Shown here in pieces: positions 6,215 to 6,814 of a stretch of 6,814 nt of DNA. This stretch comes from Pseudomonadota bacterium (GTDB lineage Bacteria > Pseudomonadota > Gammaproteobacteria > Steroidobacterales > Steroidobacteraceae). The notes below the pieces were generated by a model. It was not told where the DNA came from, ran no database searches, and was given only the letters and a program-made list of their open reading frames with translations. The stretch covers positions 1 through 6,814 of the forward strand of contig JAJXYU010000374.1 in the NCBI GenBank assembly GCA_021780395.1. The letters are read 5' to 3'. The translations under genes and the position numbers were made by a program. Every line of letters starts with the position of its first letter. The stretch's first letter is position 1.

Positions 6215-6243
6215 GGCGCGTCGGTGGTTCCCACCGCCTCGCC
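6215..6243 (+). other. Stem-loop between rpmG and mutM
   Basis: CGGTGG (6222-6227) pairs with CCACCG (6231-6236) around a TTC loop. The stem can extend outward through two mismatches to GGCG (6215-6218) paired with CGCC (6240-6243). It starts three bases after the rpmG stop. No T run follows, so it is not a clear intrinsic terminator; it may partly reduce read-through or protect the rpmBG message. It could be chance, given the base composition. Confidence 0.35.
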
Positions 6244-6276
6244 ACGCCGCCGTTCCGGTCGTCGTCGGCGCGAACC

Positions 6277-6814
6277 GTGCCCGAACTCCCGGAAGTCGAG
6301 ACCACCCGCCGCGGCATCGCCGCAGCGCTCGGTGGCCGGCGCGTCGAAAAACTCCTGATCCGCGAACGCCGGTTGCGCTGGCCCGTGCCCCAAGGGATCG
6401 AGGCCGCGCTCGAGGGCTGCCGCGTGCACGCCGTCGAACGCCGCGCGAAATACCTGCTGCTGCGATTCGACACCGGGACCGCGATCGTGCACCTCGGGAT
6501 GTCGGGGAGCCTGCGGGTGCTCGTCCACGACCCGCCACCCCGGCGCCACGATCATTGGGACCTCGTGCTCGACGACGGCGTGCGCATCCGTTACCACGAT
6601 CCGCGGCGATTCGGCAGCCTGCTGTTCACCACGGAGGATCCGGCGGGCCACCCGCTGATCGCCCCGCTCGGCCCCGAGCCCCTCGGCGATGCCTTCGATG
6701 CCGCCATCCTGTTTCGCGCGACCCGCCGCCGCAAGGTCGCGATCAAGGTGCTGCTGATGAACGCCCGGATCGTGGTCGGGGTCGGCAACATCTACGCGAA
6801 CGAGGCGCTGTTTC
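6277..6814 (+). CDS. mutM: Formamidopyrimidine-DNA glycosylase (Fpg/MutM), 3' end beyond the right edge
   Basis: Base-excision repair enzyme that removes 8-oxoguanine and formamidopyrimidines and cuts the strand by beta,delta-elimination. About 179 codons are present (E. coli 269). The start must be GTG 6277, because after Met removal the next residue P2 is the catalytic nucleophile, followed by E3, in MPELPEVET. K58 in RRAKYLLL matches the conserved catalytic-domain lysine. M75 in HLGMSGSLR and R110 and F112 in DPRRFG match the residues that fill the gap left by the flipped base. N171 in VVGVGNIYANE lies in the helix-two-turn-helix DNA-binding region. The C-terminal zinc finger lies off the edge. 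No Shine-Dalgarno is evident. Sixty-four bases separate it from rpmG, so it probably relies on read-through from the rpmB promoter, as in the E. coli rpmBG-mutM arrangement. Confidence 0.97.
   Translation, partial: MPELPEVETTRRGIAAALGGRRVEKLLIRERRLRWPVPQGIEAALEGCRVHAVERRAKYLLLRFDTGTAIVHLGMSGSLRVLVHDPPPRRHDHWDLVLDDGVRIRYHDPRRFGSLLFTTEDPAGHPLIAPLGPEPLGDAFDAAILFRATRRRKVAIKVLLMNARIVVGVGNIYANEALF

Noticed and set aside
6188..6651. Minus-strand frames opposite rpmG and mutM
   Set aside because: They are antisense to well-recognised conserved genes, with no domain or ribosome-binding support.

Overview
The window is GC-rich (about 70% by eye) chromosomal housekeeping DNA, almost certainly from a gammaproteobacterium. 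PyrE, CoaBC, Dut, L28, L33, RadC and MutM all resemble the E. coli proteins closely from end to end. The arrangement of a Crc-family exonuclease gene divergent from pyrE is the one known from Pseudomonas. I cannot name the order or genus from the sequence alone. I see no mobile element, CRISPR array, rRNA, tRNA or attachment site, and no stretch longer than about 125 bases lacks a gene.

Left arm, minus strand (1-1802): an exodeoxyribonuclease III family gene (xth) is followed closely by an AmpG-type muropeptide permease gene, which runs off the left edge. A 79-base divergent gap (1803-1881) separates them from the right arm.

Middle, plus strand (1882-4908): pyrE, a small exported DUF4124 protein, coaBC and dut form a tight operon. 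pyrE/DUF4124 and DUF4124/coaBC overlap by four bases (ATGA and TTGA), and dut starts five bases after coaBC ends. The operon joins pyrimidine synthesis (orotate to OMP), coenzyme A synthesis (CTP-dependent, so it draws on the pyrimidine pool) and dUTP removal, with one uncharacterised envelope protein in the centre.

Right arm, plus strand (5005-6814): radC follows dut after a 96-base gap. Then come rpmB (L28) and rpmG (L33) with a well-formed sigma-70 promoter of their own, and mutM (Fpg DNA glycosylase), which is cut by the right edge. The set radC-rpmB-rpmG-mutM also occurs in E. coli, where it diverges from coaBC-dut; here everything from pyrE to mutM points the same way. Three DNA-repair or nucleotide-pool-cleaning functions (Xth, Dut, MutM) lie within 6 kb, plus RadC, whose role is unclear.

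I found no new biological system. The points most worth a second look are the catalytically intact enzyme at the Crc locus, the arginine-rich C-terminal extension of CoaBC, the exported protein coupled into the pyrE-coaBC operon, a predicted leaderless xth start, and a palindrome just upstream of the rpmB promoter.
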